Shown piece after piece: positions 8,593 to 17,576 of a DNA stretch of 64,000 nucleotides. The notes below the pieces were generated by a model. It saw only the letters and a program-made list of their open reading frames with translations. It did no database searches and had not been told where the DNA came from. The stretch's first letter is position 1. Every line of letters starts with the position of its first letter. The position numbers and the translations under genes were made by a program. The DNA is from Achromobacter sp. MFA1 R4 (GTDB lineage Bacteria; Pseudomonadota; Gammaproteobacteria; Burkholderiales; Burkholderiaceae_B): NCBI RefSeq assembly GCF_900156745.1, contig NZ_LT707065.1, positions 5,000,086-5,064,085 of the forward strand, in the 5' to 3' direction.

Positions 8593-9567
8593 CTATCGCG
8601 CGACGTACTCCTTGCGCGCCGCGTCGTACGTATAGGCCACCGCGTCGGCAGCGCCCAGCTTGCGGGTCTTGCCCGGCCCGGAGATCGTCGTCCCGGTGAA
8701 CTGCACGGTCACCTGCGGCAGGTCGGCGACGCCATGGGCGCTGAAGACCAGCTCGCCTTCGCTGCGCGTACAGGGCATGACATCGCCGTCCGCGCAGGCG
8801 GGGCCGTTGTCTTCGCCGGCAATCACGTTGCCCGCGTAGGCCCACACCTTGTCCTTGCTCTCGTCCTGCCGCTTCTCGGGCGGCGTGAAGACGAGAAGCG
8901 TGTACGCGCTGATGGTGATGCCGTTTTCGAACGATTCCGTCGGCACCGCCAGCACCAGTTTGCCGGAGGCGGTGCGGAATTCACGCGGCTTGCGCCGGGG
9001 GTCGACTTCGGGGGCTCTTTCCCAGGCGCCGAATTCGCCGATGGTGGGTTCCATGCCGCGAAACTTCCATGGCCGTTCGGATGATGGGTCGTCCCGGATG
9101 AAGGTGGCTTCGGACAGGTTGACCGGGGTGGTGGGCCCGATGTCGTCCTCGCCCGGCTTGCCGTAGCGTTCGGCGGTTTCCCAGACGAAGCCGGTGTAGT
9201 ACTGGACGCCTGCCAGTTCGAACGCGTGGCCGTACCAGTAGGTGGCGAAGCTGCCGTTGGCAACCTCGGCGGCGTCGGCGCCTTTGCTGTCGACCTGGTG
9301 GATGGCGGTCAGGACGGCCGCGGCGTCGGGCGGCGCGACGTCGGCGCGGGCGTGGGCGGACGTTTGCGGCGCGGCGCTGGCGGATGCGGAATCCGCGGAT
9401 GCGGCGTCTGCGGGTCCGACTCCCGCGGGCCGCTTGGCGTCTTGCGCGGCATTGCCCGGCGTCGGACTCATTGCCGCGAACGCTGCCGTGATCGCCGCCA
9501 CGAGCAATACAGCCGCCGCATTGCCCGCCCGCAAACCTTTTCCAGATGACTCGCGCGTAGACGCCAT
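8593..9567 (-). CDS. exported/anchored protein of unknown function
   Basis: A 324-residue protein I do not recognise. After a short basic N-terminus it has one hydrophobic segment (about 14-36, NAAAVLLVAAITAAF), either an uncleaved anchor or signal sequence, then a low-complexity Ala/Asp/Ser/Pro linker to about residue 90 and a soluble domain rich in aromatic residues (YWYGHAFE, YYTGFVW). It contains a CADGDVMPC segment whose two Cys could pair in the periplasm. ATG 9567 is preceded by AAAAAGGA, which fixes this start; the open frame further upstream is unsupported. It is monocistronic and faces the GGDEF gene. Confidence 0.75.
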   Translation of the reverse strand: MASTRESSGKGLRAGNAAAVLLVAAITAAFAAMSPTPGNAAQDAKRPAGVGPADAASADSASASAAPQTSAHARADVAPPDAAAVLTAIHQVDSKGADAAEVANGSFATYWYGHAFELAGVQYYTGFVWETAERYGKPGEDDIGPTTPVNLSEATFIRDDPSSERPWKFRGMEPTIGEFGAWERAPEVDPRRKPREFRTASGKLVLAVPTESFENGITISAYTLLVFTPPEKRQDESKDKVWAYAGNVIAGEDNGPACADGDVMPCTRSEGELVFSAHGVADLPQVTVQFTGTTISGPGKTRKLGAADAVAYTYDAARKEYVAR

Positions 9568-9928
9568 GTCCTTTTTCTCTCTATGTCGCTGTGTGCAGCC
9601 GTTGCAAGGCGCCGTGGGCGCGTGGCCGTTGCCGGGCGCGCGAGGGCGCCGGGAGGCAGGCTGCAAGGGGAATTCAGGGTGCCAATTTCTTGGCGGCCTC
9701 GAACATAGAAGGCACGCGTGAGGCGTGTCAAGACGAGTATTTCGGCGCAAGCGCCGGGCTGGACCGGGGCGGCTTGCGGGCATAGCCCCCCGAAATCGCA
9801 CCGCGCCCGTCGCCATAGGGGCCGCCGTGGCCGGGCGCGTGGCGCGGGGATGCCGACGGCGATTAACGGCCTGTTACGTTGGCAATATTCCGCGTTACCG
9901 GTGGGCGGGCGCGGGCCGGCGTTCTGGA
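9568..9928. other. 361-bp intergenic region
   Basis: This gap lies between the SMP-30 stop and the start of the exported protein. It must carry the latter's promoter and the end of the long catabolic transcript. I see no convincing gene, hairpin with T-tract or repeat. A locally AT-rich patch lies around 9880-9900. Confidence 0.5.
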
Positions 9929-10864
9929 CTACGCGCCGCTGGCGCGCCGTTCGGGCCGGAACAGGGCCATCCCAGGGTGCGACCCACGCGCGGACAGGAT
10001 CGTGCCCGTGGTCGATTCGGTGCAGAACAGGGTGCGGCCGTCGTCCCCGCCGAACGCGAGATTGGTGACGGACAAGCCCCCGGGGCTGCGCCATACCGTC
10101 AGCGGCTCGCCCCGGTGATTGAGCAGCCACACATAGCCCAGCCCCGGGTTGCACACCAGCAGATTGCCTTCGCTGTCCACCGCCAGCCCGTCAGGACCGC
10201 TCGGGCCATAAGACGTGAAGAACTGGCTCACCTTGCTGACGCTGCCGTCGGCCATCAGCGGCACGCGCCACACGCAATTGCCGCGCGTCACCGCCAGGTA
10301 CAGCACCTTGCCATCGGGCGACAGCGCCACGCCGTTGGGACTGGGCACGTTATCCAGCAGGCAATCCAGTTGGCCATCGGGCCGCAGCCGGTAAAGCCGT
10401 CCGGTGGGATCGTGCAGCCCGCTCTGGCCCTGGTCGGTGAAGTACAGATTGCCTTGCGCGTCGAAGATCAGGTCGTTCACGCCCTTGAAACGCTCGCTGT
10501 TGCGCCGGGCGAGGTAAGGCGTGACCTTGCCGCTCGCGACGTCCAGCGCCATCAGCCCGTTCTTGTAATCGGTGATCAGGAGCCGCCCGTCATCGAGGAA
10601 CTTCATCCCATTGGGCTCGCCATCGTATTCCGCCACCAGCGACCATTCGCGGTCGGGGCTGATGCGAAAGACGCGGCCCCATGGAATGTCGGTGACGTAG
10701 AGATTGCCGCGGCGGTCGAACACCGGGCCTTCTAGGAACGAATCCGCGAAGGCGCCGCCGCGATTGGCATCGGCCCAGTCGCTGCGCGCGGCGCGGCGAA
10801 AGCGCTCGGGCATGGGCGACCAGACGTCCAGTTGCGCCACCTGGGGCGCTTGCAGAAAAAACAT
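9929..10864 (-). CDS. SMP-30/gluconolactonase/LRE family protein
   Basis: A 311-residue six-bladed beta-propeller of the SMP-30/gluconolactonase family. Typical blade motifs are present: GPVFDRRGNLYVTD, PNGVALSPDGKVLYLA and GPDGLAVDSEGNLLV, which bring the family's Glu, Asn and Asp metal ligands. No signal peptide, so it should act in the cytoplasm as a lactone hydrolase. It is the last gene of the nine-gene minus-strand operon and begins 15 bp after the Bug gene stop. With the LigI-like hydrolase upstream it suggests that lactone intermediates occur in the pathway. Confidence 0.9.
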   Translation of the reverse strand: MFFLQAPQVAQLDVWSPMPERFRRAARSDWADANRGGAFADSFLEGPVFDRRGNLYVTDIPWGRVFRISPDREWSLVAEYDGEPNGMKFLDDGRLLITDYKNGLMALDVASGKVTPYLARRNSERFKGVNDLIFDAQGNLYFTDQGQSGLHDPTGRLYRLRPDGQLDCLLDNVPSPNGVALSPDGKVLYLAVTRGNCVWRVPLMADGSVSKVSQFFTSYGPSGPDGLAVDSEGNLLVCNPGLGYVWLLNHRGEPLTVWRSPGGLSVTNLAFGGDDGRTLFCTESTTGTILSARGSHPGMALFRPERRASGA

Positions 10865-10879
10865 GGGCTCTCCCTGGGG

Positions 10880-11878
10880 TTACTTGGCGTCGTAGCCGAT
10901 GTTGCGGGCCACGTTGCCCCACATCACGCCGCTGTCGGCGAGGATGCGGGTGAACTCGGCGGCATCGGCCGCGCGCGGCTCGGCGCCCATCTTGGTGGCG
11001 AAGGTCTTCATTTCTTCAGAGGCCATGGCCTTGGCGACCTCGCGCTGCAGGCGTTCCATGACTTGCGGCGGCGTGTCCTTGGGCGCCCACAGGCCGGTCC
11101 AGTTGACCACGCCAAAGTCCTTCACGCCAGCCTGGGCAAAGGTCGGCACGTCGGGCAGCACGGCCAGGCGCTTGTCGCCGCTGACCGCCAGCAGGCGCAA
11201 CTTGTCGCCCTGCACCGCGCCCATCACCCCGGTGGTGGACGCGAACTGGAACTCGATCACCTTGCCCAGCACGGCCTGCGTGGCTTCCGCCGCGCCCTTG
11301 AACGGCACGTGCATGAACTTCACGTTCGTCGCCAGCGCCAGGCCTTCCGCGGCGAAGTGGGGCGTGGTGCCCGGCCCGCCGGAGCCATAGGTGATCATCC
11401 CGGGCTTGGCGCGGGCCTGCGCGATCAGGTCGTCGAGCGTGCGGTAGGGGCTGTCGTTCGACACGGCCAGCGCCATCGGCGCAAACACAAAGGCCGAGAC
11501 GGGCTGCAGGTCCTTGGCCGGGTCGAAGGGCAATTGCTTGAAGATGTGCGGCAGCAGCGAATAGGTCGTGTCGTTGGCCACCAGCGTGTAGCCGTCGGGC
11601 GCCGCGCGGGCCACCTGGCTTACGCCGATCGTGCCCGTGGCGCCGGGCTTGTTTTCGACGATGAAGCTCTGGCCGGTCTGTGTCGACAGCATCTGCGCCA
11701 TCTTGCGCGTGGCCACGTCGACCGCGCCGCCGGGACCGTAGGGCACCACGATGCGGACGGGACGGCTGGGCCAGTCTTGCGCGGCGTGGGCGATGCCGGC
11801 GCTCAGCAGGGGCAAGGCGGCTGCAAGCGTCATGGCGGCGCCGCGCAGGCGGAACAGGGCGTGTACTTGTCGGGTCAT
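10880..11878 (-). CDS. Bug-type tripartite tricarboxylate transporter substrate-binding protein
   Basis: A 332-residue periplasmic binding protein of the TctC/Bug family. A signal peptide (about 1-30, ending near AHAA) is followed by the family opening WPSRPVRIVVPYGPGG, then APDGYTLV and HVPFKGAAE, all hallmarks of Bug proteins. Family members bind carboxylates or related small acids. The start ATG 11878 has GAGGAAG upstream. No TctA or TctB membrane gene is nearby, so the protein either uses a permease encoded elsewhere or acts as a sensor. Eighth gene of the nine-gene operon. Confidence 0.95.
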   Translation of the reverse strand: MTRQVHALFRLRGAAMTLAAALPLLSAGIAHAAQDWPSRPVRIVVPYGPGGAVDVATRKMAQMLSTQTGQSFIVENKPGATGTIGVSQVARAAPDGYTLVANDTTYSLLPHIFKQLPFDPAKDLQPVSAFVFAPMALAVSNDSPYRTLDDLIAQARAKPGMITYGSGGPGTTPHFAAEGLALATNVKFMHVPFKGAAEATQAVLGKVIEFQFASTTGVMGAVQGDKLRLLAVSGDKRLAVLPDVPTFAQAGVKDFGVVNWTGLWAPKDTPPQVMERLQREVAKAMASEEMKTFATKMGAEPRAADAAEFTRILADSGVMWGNVARNIGYDAK

Positions 11879-11910
11879 TTGTCTTCCTCTCTCGTCTTGT
11901 TATGCAAGGA

Positions 11911-12870
11911 TTATTCCGCTTTCAGGCCCAGTTCCTGGGCCAATTTGCGGTTGGTGTCGATGTCATGGGATAGCTGTGCACCGAACGCGTCGCCGCAAAG
12001 CTCGCGCGGCTGCATGCCCAGCGCGTCCAGGCTCTTGGCGGTGGCGTCGGCCCGGGCAAAGCCGCGGGCCGTCTCTTGCAGCCGGGCGCGCACGTCCGGC
12101 GGCAGTCCGGCGGGCGCCAGCACGCCGTACCAGGCATCGGCCGCGTAGCCGGGGACGCCGGCCTCGTCGAAGGTCGGCACTTGCGGCAATTGCGCCAGGC
12201 GCTTGGGCGCGGCGACCGCCAGGGCGGTCAGCTTGCCGGACTGGACCTGCGGCAGCACCGAGCCCAGCGTGGCCAGCGAGCTGTCGACCTGGCCGCCCAT
12301 CAGGTCCGAAATCGCCTGCGCCGCGCCCTTATAGGGGATGTGGTTCATGCGGATGCCGGTCTGCTGCAGGAACTGCGCCGTGGCGAAATGGCCGGAACTG
12401 CCGGTGCCGGGGGTGGCGTAGGTCAGGCGCCCCGGTTCGGCGCGGGCCCGCGCCAGGAAGTCGTCCAGGGTATTGACCTTCAGGGCCGGGCCGGTGACCA
12501 GCACCGTGGGGCTGACCGCCACGGCGCATATCGGGGTAAAGGATTTGAGCGCGTCGAACTTGACCCGGTCGGCGTAGAGCGCCGGAATCATGGTGTGGTT
12601 GGTGGCGCCGATCAACAGCGTGTAGCCATCGGGGGCGGCCTTGGCCACGGCTTCCGCCGCCAGGATGGTGTTGGCGCCGGGGCGGTTTTCCACCACGAAG
12701 GTCTGCCCCAGCGCCTGCGAGGCGTACGAGGCGAAGGCGCGGGCGACGACGTCGGTCGGGCCGCCCGGCGAGAAGCCGACGACCACGCGCACGGGATGAT
12801 CGGGATATTGGGCCGCCGCAGCGCCGGCGCAGAGCGCCAGGGTGAGGGGCAAGAGGCGTAGGGGTTTCAC
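11911..12870 (-). CDS. Bug-type tripartite tricarboxylate transporter substrate-binding protein
   Basis: A 319-residue Bug/TctC protein. GTG 12870 is chosen as start: GGAG lies at the right distance and it opens directly into a signal peptide (KPLRLLPLTLALCAGAAAA). Mature-protein hallmarks are YPDHPVRVVVGFSPGG, APDGYTLL and HIPYKGAAQ. The in-frame extension to 13065 is Ala/Arg/Pro-rich and reads into the cyclase gene's 3' end. It is 32 bp upstream of the next Bug gene, so two binding proteins are made from adjacent cistrons. Confidence 0.94.
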   Translation of the reverse strand: MKPLRLLPLTLALCAGAAAAQYPDHPVRVVVGFSPGGPTDVVARAFASYASQALGQTFVVENRPGANTILAAEAVAKAAPDGYTLLIGATNHTMIPALYADRVKFDALKSFTPICAVAVSPTVLVTGPALKVNTLDDFLARARAEPGRLTYATPGTGSSGHFATAQFLQQTGIRMNHIPYKGAAQAISDLMGGQVDSSLATLGSVLPQVQSGKLTALAVAAPKRLAQLPQVPTFDEAGVPGYAADAWYGVLAPAGLPPDVRARLQETARGFARADATAKSLDALGMQPRELCGDAFGAQLSHDIDTNRKLAQELGLKAE

Positions 12871-12941
12871 GAAGTGTCTCCTGGTTGAAGGGGCGTGCGG
12901 CCTGTGCCGGCCGCTGCGCGGGGGGGAATGAAAATGGGGAA

Positions 12942-14012
12942 TCAGACGGTGGCGATGGGCGTGGCGGGCGAACCGGCGGCGCCGGGCAGGCGCAGCGGCG
13001 GCGCGGTCAGCAGGAACCGGTGGCGCCGGTGCGCGCGCAGCCAGCGCGCCAGGGGCGTCAGCCACCAGAGTTCGCCCAGGTGAATGCCGTTCTTGAACAG
13101 GCAGTGCTCATGCAGCGGCAGTCGCGGGCGGCGCAGCGGCGTGGCGGCGCCGCGCAGGCTGACCGGCTGGACCAGTTCAACGGCGGGGTTGTCGGCGATG
13201 AGGCAAGCCACGCGCGCATCGACGATCCATTGCAGCAGCCGCTCGTCGTGGCCGTCGAGTCCGCTGCCGGTGGCATGCAGCCGCGCCACATCCGGCTGGC
13301 GGTTCATCGTCATCAGCGTGTCGCCAAATCCGGTATGCAGGCACACCATGTCGCCCGGCTCGATCGTCACCCCGTCGGCATCCAGCATCCGCATCCAGGC
13401 GTCGTAGCCGACGGCCGTGCGCGTGCGGCCGACGTGGGCTTCCAGGTCGACGAGCACCGCGCGTCCCTGCACGCCGTGCTCGGCCAGTCGTTCGATGCCC
13501 AGCGCCTTGGCGGCCGGCCCGGGAAAGCGCGCCCAATCGGCAGGCGCCCGGGCGTCTTCCGATGCCGCCACGATGTCGACGCCGGCGCGATACCCGTTGT
13601 AGAACACCGCTTCGGCCACGCCGTCATCGTCGGCGTCAAAGCGGCTGCCCATGTGTGCGAGGCTGTCCCACTGGGTGGAGTACTGCGTGTTCATGAGCAG
13701 CACGTCGTCGCACACCACGTCTGTGAGCAGGGGATCTTCGGTCGCATATGACCAGCAAAAGCCCTGGGCGCCGGCGCTCTTGCCGTCGCGCAGCGTGGCA
13801 TAGCGCTGCGGCGGCAGGCGTTTCGGGTTGAGCGCCGTGCCGCCCGGCACGTCCAGCGGCAGCGACAGGCAGAACGTCAGCCCTTCGCGGACCTCGGCGA
13901 TGCCCTGCAGCACCTTGGCGGGGGTGACAAGGTTCATCCGCCCGAGTTGGTCGTCGGGCCCGAATTCGCCCCAGTGGCTGCCCGCGGGCGCGCATTTCCA
14001 GCGTTGCGCCAT
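12942..14012 (-). CDS. cyclase family protein (kynurenine-formamidase-like fold)
   Basis: A 356-residue member of the cyclase family (metal-dependent hydrolases related to kynurenine formamidase). It carries TQWDSLAHMGSRF in place of the HxGTHxDxP motif, the form found in the longer branch of the family, and GDMVCLHTGFGD further on. The start ATG 14012 is preceded by GAGGA. Family members hydrolyse amides or lactones of small aromatic or cyclic acids. It follows the dehydrogenase gene by 11 bp in the nine-gene operon. The last 50 residues are rich in Arg and Pro and less conserved-looking. Confidence 0.88.
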   Translation of the reverse strand: MAQRWKCAPAGSHWGEFGPDDQLGRMNLVTPAKVLQGIAEVREGLTFCLSLPLDVPGGTALNPKRLPPQRYATLRDGKSAGAQGFCWSYATEDPLLTDVVCDDVLLMNTQYSTQWDSLAHMGSRFDADDDGVAEAVFYNGYRAGVDIVAASEDARAPADWARFPGPAAKALGIERLAEHGVQGRAVLVDLEAHVGRTRTAVGYDAWMRMLDADGVTIEPGDMVCLHTGFGDTLMTMNRQPDVARLHATGSGLDGHDERLLQWIVDARVACLIADNPAVELVQPVSLRGAATPLRRPRLPLHEHCLFKNGIHLGELWWLTPLARWLRAHRRHRFLLTAPPLRLPGAAGSPATPIATV

Positions 14013-14023
14013 GGCGTGCGTCC

Positions 14024-14962
14024 TCAGGCGGGCGAGCCGGCGCGCGCCAGGGCGTCCAGCACGTTGCGCGCGGCGGCCACGCCCATGTTGACGTAGGCGG
14101 CGCTGGTCACGCCGCCGATGTGCGGGCTCAGGATGATGCGCGGTTCCTGCTGGAACGGATGGCCGGCCGGCATGGGTTCCACGGCGAAACTGTCCAGGCC
14201 CGCGGCGCGAACCTGGCCCGTGCGCACGGCCGCCAGCAGTGCATCCTCGTCCACCAGACCGCCGCGCGCGGTGTTCACCAGGATCACGCCGGGCTTGCAT
14301 TGCGCCAGCGTCGCGGCGTTGACCATGCCGCGGTTCTCTTCGGTGAGCGGGCAGTGCAGCGACACCACATCGGACTCGCGCCAGATCGCATCCAGCGGCA
14401 CGCTGCGCAGGTACTCCGGCAAGTCGCGGGCGTAGGGGTCGTAGCCGATGACGCGCATGTCCAGCCCGTGCGCCATGGCCGCCATGCGCCGTCCGATGGC
14501 GCCCAGGCCGATCAGGCCGATCGTCTTGCCGCCCAGTTCCAGGCTTTTGTGGGTGGATTTGTCCCAGTGGCCGGCCCGCATGCGTTCGTCCAGCCCGACG
14601 ACGGATTTGGCGCAGGCCAGCAGCAGGGCCAGAGCCTGTTCGGCCACGGCGGCGGCGTTCGCGCCCACTGCGGCGACCACCTGGATCCCGCGCTGGGCGG
14701 CGGCGGCCTTGTCGATCGTGTCGGTGCCGCTGCCGTGCTTGGAGATCACGCGCAGCGCGGGGGCGGCATCCATCGCGGGGGCGCCGACCTTGCTGTAGCG
14801 CACGATGATGGCGACGGGATCGTGTTCGCGGCACAGCGCGACGATGTCGTCCTCGGTGGGCGTCTTGCCGGCAAACACCATGCGAAAGTCTTGCAGCAGC
14901 GCAAGCGCCTCCGGCGCCAGGTCGGCGGCAGTCACCAGGATCGCTGGCTTGGCGGCATTCAC
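14024..14962 (-). CDS. D-isomer-specific 2-hydroxyacid dehydrogenase (phosphoglycerate dehydrogenase-like)
   Basis: A 312-residue NAD-dependent 2-hydroxyacid dehydrogenase. The Rossmann motif GLIGLGAIGRRMA, the RGGLVDEDAL stretch with the catalytic Arg, and LSPHIGGVTSAA with the catalytic His are all visible. The GTG at 14962 is the start: it overlaps the stop of the RraA-type gene as GTGA and has GGAG upstream, so translation is coupled. The in-frame extension to 15016 lies within the preceding gene. In this operon it probably interconverts a 2-oxo acid and a 2-hydroxy acid, the 2-oxo acid being a typical product of RraA-type aldolases. Confidence 0.93.
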   Translation of the reverse strand: MNAAKPAILVTAADLAPEALALLQDFRMVFAGKTPTEDDIVALCREHDPVAIIVRYSKVGAPAMDAAPALRVISKHGSGTDTIDKAAAAQRGIQVVAAVGANAAAVAEQALALLLACAKSVVGLDERMRAGHWDKSTHKSLELGGKTIGLIGLGAIGRRMAAMAHGLDMRVIGYDPYARDLPEYLRSVPLDAIWRESDVVSLHCPLTEENRGMVNAATLAQCKPGVILVNTARGGLVDEDALLAAVRTGQVRAAGLDSFAVEPMPAGHPFQQEPRIILSPHIGGVTSAAYVNMGVAAARNVLDALARAGSPA

Positions 14963-15642
14963 AGCGATTCTCCTTCCTTCAGGACGCCGGCCGCGCGCAG
15001 GGCGGCATCGAGCCACTTGGCCTGCGTGTCGCCCGCCTGGATGGCGGCAATGCGCGCCGCTTCGTCGCGCACCTTCTTTTCCGCGGCGGGCAGCAGGCCT
15101 TCGATCTTTTCGCGTTCGACCACCACCACGCCGTCGGCGTCGCCGATGATGAAGTCGCCGGAATGGACGGTCACGCCGCCCACCGACACCGGATGGCCGA
15201 TACGGCCCGGCACGTTCTTGGTCGGGCCGTTGGGGTTGGTGCCGGCCGCGAACACCGGGTAGTCCATCTCGATGATCTCGACCGTGTCGCGCGCGGCCCC
15301 GTCCATCACGACGCCCGCAATGCCCAGCTTGCGGCAGGCGGTCATCATGATGGTGCCCATCAGCGCCGAGCTCAGGTCGCCCTTGCCGTCGATCACCAGC
15401 ACGTCGCCGGGCTTGGCCAGCGCAATCGCGGCATGGATCATGAGGTTGTCGCCCGGGCGCACCTCGACCGTCAGCGCGGAACCGGCCACCGTCATGGCGG
15501 GATGGAGCGGACGGATACGCCCGCTCAACGCCCCGCGCCGGCCGGCCACGTCGGCCAGGATGGCGGGTTGGAGCGCGGCGGCGCGTCGCACGACGTCGGC
15601 GCTGACGCGGGGAAAGTCCTTGATGATGTCCTGATTGGCCAT
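14959..15642 (-). CDS. RraA family protein (4-hydroxy-4-methyl-2-oxoglutarate / 4-carboxy-4-hydroxy-2-oxoadipate aldolase type)
   Basis: A 227-residue RraA-like protein. The length, longer than the roughly 160 residues of the RNase E inhibitor RraA, and the GIAGVVMDGAARD motif with the Arg-Asp pair of class II pyruvate aldolases point to the HMG/CHA aldolase branch rather than an RNase regulator. HMG/CHA aldolases cleave 2-oxo-4-hydroxy-4-carboxy acids to pyruvate plus a 2-oxo acid at the end of protocatechuate 4,5-cleavage and gallate pathways. Start ATG 15642; the stop overlaps the next gene's GTG by 4 bp. Confidence 0.9.
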   Translation of the reverse strand: MANQDIIKDFPRVSADVVRRAAALQPAILADVAGRRGALSGRIRPLHPAMTVAGSALTVEVRPGDNLMIHAAIALAKPGDVLVIDGKGDLSSALMGTIMMTACRKLGIAGVVMDGAARDTVEIIEMDYPVFAAGTNPNGPTKNVPGRIGHPVSVGGVTVHSGDFIIGDADGVVVVEREKIEGLLPAAEKKVRDEAARIAAIQAGDTQAKWLDAALRAAGVLKEGESL

Positions 15643-15682
15643 GAGAGTTCCTGTCGGGAGTGGAAAGAGGATGCGGGGGCGG

Positions 15683-16678
15683 TCATGCGGGCTTGATGCC
15701 CGCCTCGCGGATGACCTTGCCCCATTTGTCGAAGTCCGCCTTGCGGGTCTGGTCGAGGGCCTGCGGCGTGCCGCCGGCCAGCGTGATGCCGAGCTGCCGG
15801 GACAGTTCCTGCAGCGCGGGTGTCTGCAGCGCCTGGCCGATGCTGGCGTTGAGGCGGTCGATCACGGGGGCGGGCGTGGCGACCGGCGCGAACACGGCCT
15901 GCCATTGCTCCACCACGAAATCGTCGAAGGCGGCTTCTTTCATGGTCGGCACGTCAGGCAGCGCGGGCAGCCGTTGCGCCGAGGTGGCGGCAAGGGCGCG
16001 CAGCGCGCCGGTCTGCACGTGCGGCAGGGCGGCGGCGGCGGGAATGAACGCGAACTGCACCTGGCCGGCCAGCGTGTCCTGCAGCGCGGGGGTGTCGCCT
16101 TTGTAGGGCACGTGAAGAAAGCGCGCGCCCGTCTTCTGCTGCAGCAGTTCGCCCTGAATGTGCAGGATGGTGCCGGTGCCGCCGGAGGCATAGGCCAGGC
16201 TCTCTGGCGCCTTCTTGCCCGCCGCGACGAGGTCGGCCACGGTCTTGAAGGGCTGCGCCGTGCCCACCACCAGCAGATGGGGAATGGTGCCGACCAGAAT
16301 TACCGGCGCAAAGTCGGCCACCGGGTCGTAAGTCAGGTTGCCCATGATGTGCGGGGCGATCGCCTGGGGGCCGATGGAGGTGCCCAGCAAGGTCAGGCCG
16401 TCGGGCTCCGCGCGCGCCACGCGGGCCGCGCCGATGGTGCCGGTGGCGCCGGGACGGTTGTCCACGATCACGCGCGTGGCCAGCAGCGTGTCGAGCTGTT
16501 GCGCGATGGCGCGGCCCAGCACGTCGGTGCTGCCGCCGGCCGGGTAGGGCACCACCCAGGTGATGGTCTTGCCGGCGGGCCATGGCGGCGCGGCGCGCAC
16601 GCCAAAGGCGGCGCCAGCGGTCAGCGCGGCGGTGGCGGTCAGAAAGCCGCGGCGGGTCAGGGTGCAGGGGGATCGCAT
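15683..16678 (-). CDS. Bug-type substrate-binding protein with twin-arginine-like leader
   Basis: A 331-residue Bug/TctC protein. The N-terminus has TRRGFLTATAAL, a twin-arginine-like motif followed by a hydrophobic core and AAP cleavage region, which is common among Bug proteins. Hallmarks are ITWVVPYPAGGSTD, EPDGLTLL and HVPYKGDTP. Start ATG 16678 has GGAGA upstream. It lies between the RraA-type and LigI-type genes in the operon. Ligand unknown. Confidence 0.94.
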   Translation of the reverse strand: MRSPCTLTRRGFLTATAALTAGAAFGVRAAPPWPAGKTITWVVPYPAGGSTDVLGRAIAQQLDTLLATRVIVDNRPGATGTIGAARVARAEPDGLTLLGTSIGPQAIAPHIMGNLTYDPVADFAPVILVGTIPHLLVVGTAQPFKTVADLVAAGKKAPESLAYASGGTGTILHIQGELLQQKTGARFLHVPYKGDTPALQDTLAGQVQFAFIPAAAALPHVQTGALRALAATSAQRLPALPDVPTMKEAAFDDFVVEQWQAVFAPVATPAPVIDRLNASIGQALQTPALQELSRQLGITLAGGTPQALDQTRKADFDKWGKVIREAGIKPA

Positions 16679-16703
16679 GGTTTGTCTCCGATGGTTTTAT
16701 GGG

Positions 16704-17570
16704 TCATGCCGCAAAGCCGTACAAGGCCGCCGGGTTGTGGACGAGGACCTGGCGCAGGCGGGCGCTGCCGGTCCAGTCCGCCAGCCGGTCGAACTGGCGC
16801 GCGTCGTCGGGCATGGGCTGCATGCCTGCCGAGGCGGAGGCGTGCGGCCAGTCGCTGCCCCACACGACGCGCTCGGGATTGGCGTCGAGATAGCTGCGGG
16901 CCAGCGCATCCAGCGCCGGGTCCTCGATGGAGTGGCGGGTGCTGACGAGGTAGCCGCCGGACAGCTTGATCCAGGCGCGGCCGCGCTCGAGCAGCCGCAG
17001 CACCACGGCGTGGGCCGGGTGGACGCCGGCCTCGTGCGGGGCCAGGCGCGCCATGTGGTCGAACACGACGGGCACGGGCAGGTCCGACAGCACCGGCGCC
17101 AACTCCGCCAGCCGGCCGGGCGCCATCAGCAGTTGCAGATGCCAGCCCAGCGGCGCGATCCGCTTGGCCAGCGGCAGGATCTGGTCGGCGGAACTGGTCA
17201 CGCCCAACGAAAGATTGAGGCGGATGCCACGCACGCCCTCGTCGTGCATGGCCTGGAGCTGCGCCTCGCGCTCGTCGCCATCGATCACCGCCACGCCGCG
17301 CGCCTGCTCGCCCAGCAGCGCAAGCGCGTCCAGCATGGGACGGTTGTCCGCGCCATAGGTGGAGGGCGTGACCAGCACGGCCCGCTGCGTTCCCAGCCGC
17401 GCCTGGATCTCGCGGTACTGCGCCATCGTGGCGTCCGGCGGCGTCAGCCTGGCGCCGGCCACGGCCGGATAGCGCGCGTCATAGGCGTGGATGTGGCAGT
17501 CGCAGGCGCCGGCGGGCGCCGGGGTGGCTGCGCGCGATCCGCCGCTGGAATAGGGATGGCGGGCTTGCAT
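16704..17570 (-). CDS. amidohydrolase family protein (2-pyrone-4,6-dicarboxylate lactonase-like)
   Basis: A 288-residue TIM-barrel hydrolase of the amidohydrolase superfamily, LigI-like branch. The first-strand HxH motif is CDCHIHAYD, the later strands show VVFDHMARL and the C-terminal metal/acid Asp is in VVWGSDWPH. LigI opens 2-pyrone-4,6-dicarboxylate, a lactone of the protocatechuate 4,5-cleavage route, and cog families act on related lactones. The gene starts 6 bp after the Bug stop at 17577, so they are cotranscribed. Substrate in this operon is inferred to be a lactone but not proven. Confidence 0.9.
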   Translation of the reverse strand: MQARHPYSSGGSRAATPAPAGACDCHIHAYDARYPAVAGARLTPPDATMAQYREIQARLGTQRAVLVTPSTYGADNRPMLDALALLGEQARGVAVIDGDEREAQLQAMHDEGVRGIRLNLSLGVTSSADQILPLAKRIAPLGWHLQLLMAPGRLAELAPVLSDLPVPVVFDHMARLAPHEAGVHPAHAVVLRLLERGRAWIKLSGGYLVSTRHSIEDPALDALARSYLDANPERVVWGSDWPHASASAGMQPMPDDARQFDRLADWTGSARLRQVLVHNPAALYGFAA

Positions 17571-17576
17571 GGCGGA

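Noticed and set aside
8573..8596. CGCGCCCC-type repeat
   Set aside because: A short GC-rich run between two genes, no structure beyond base composition.
14959..15642. RraA as an RNase E regulator
   Set aside because: Length and Arg-Asp motif fit the aldolase branch, and it lies in a catabolic operon.
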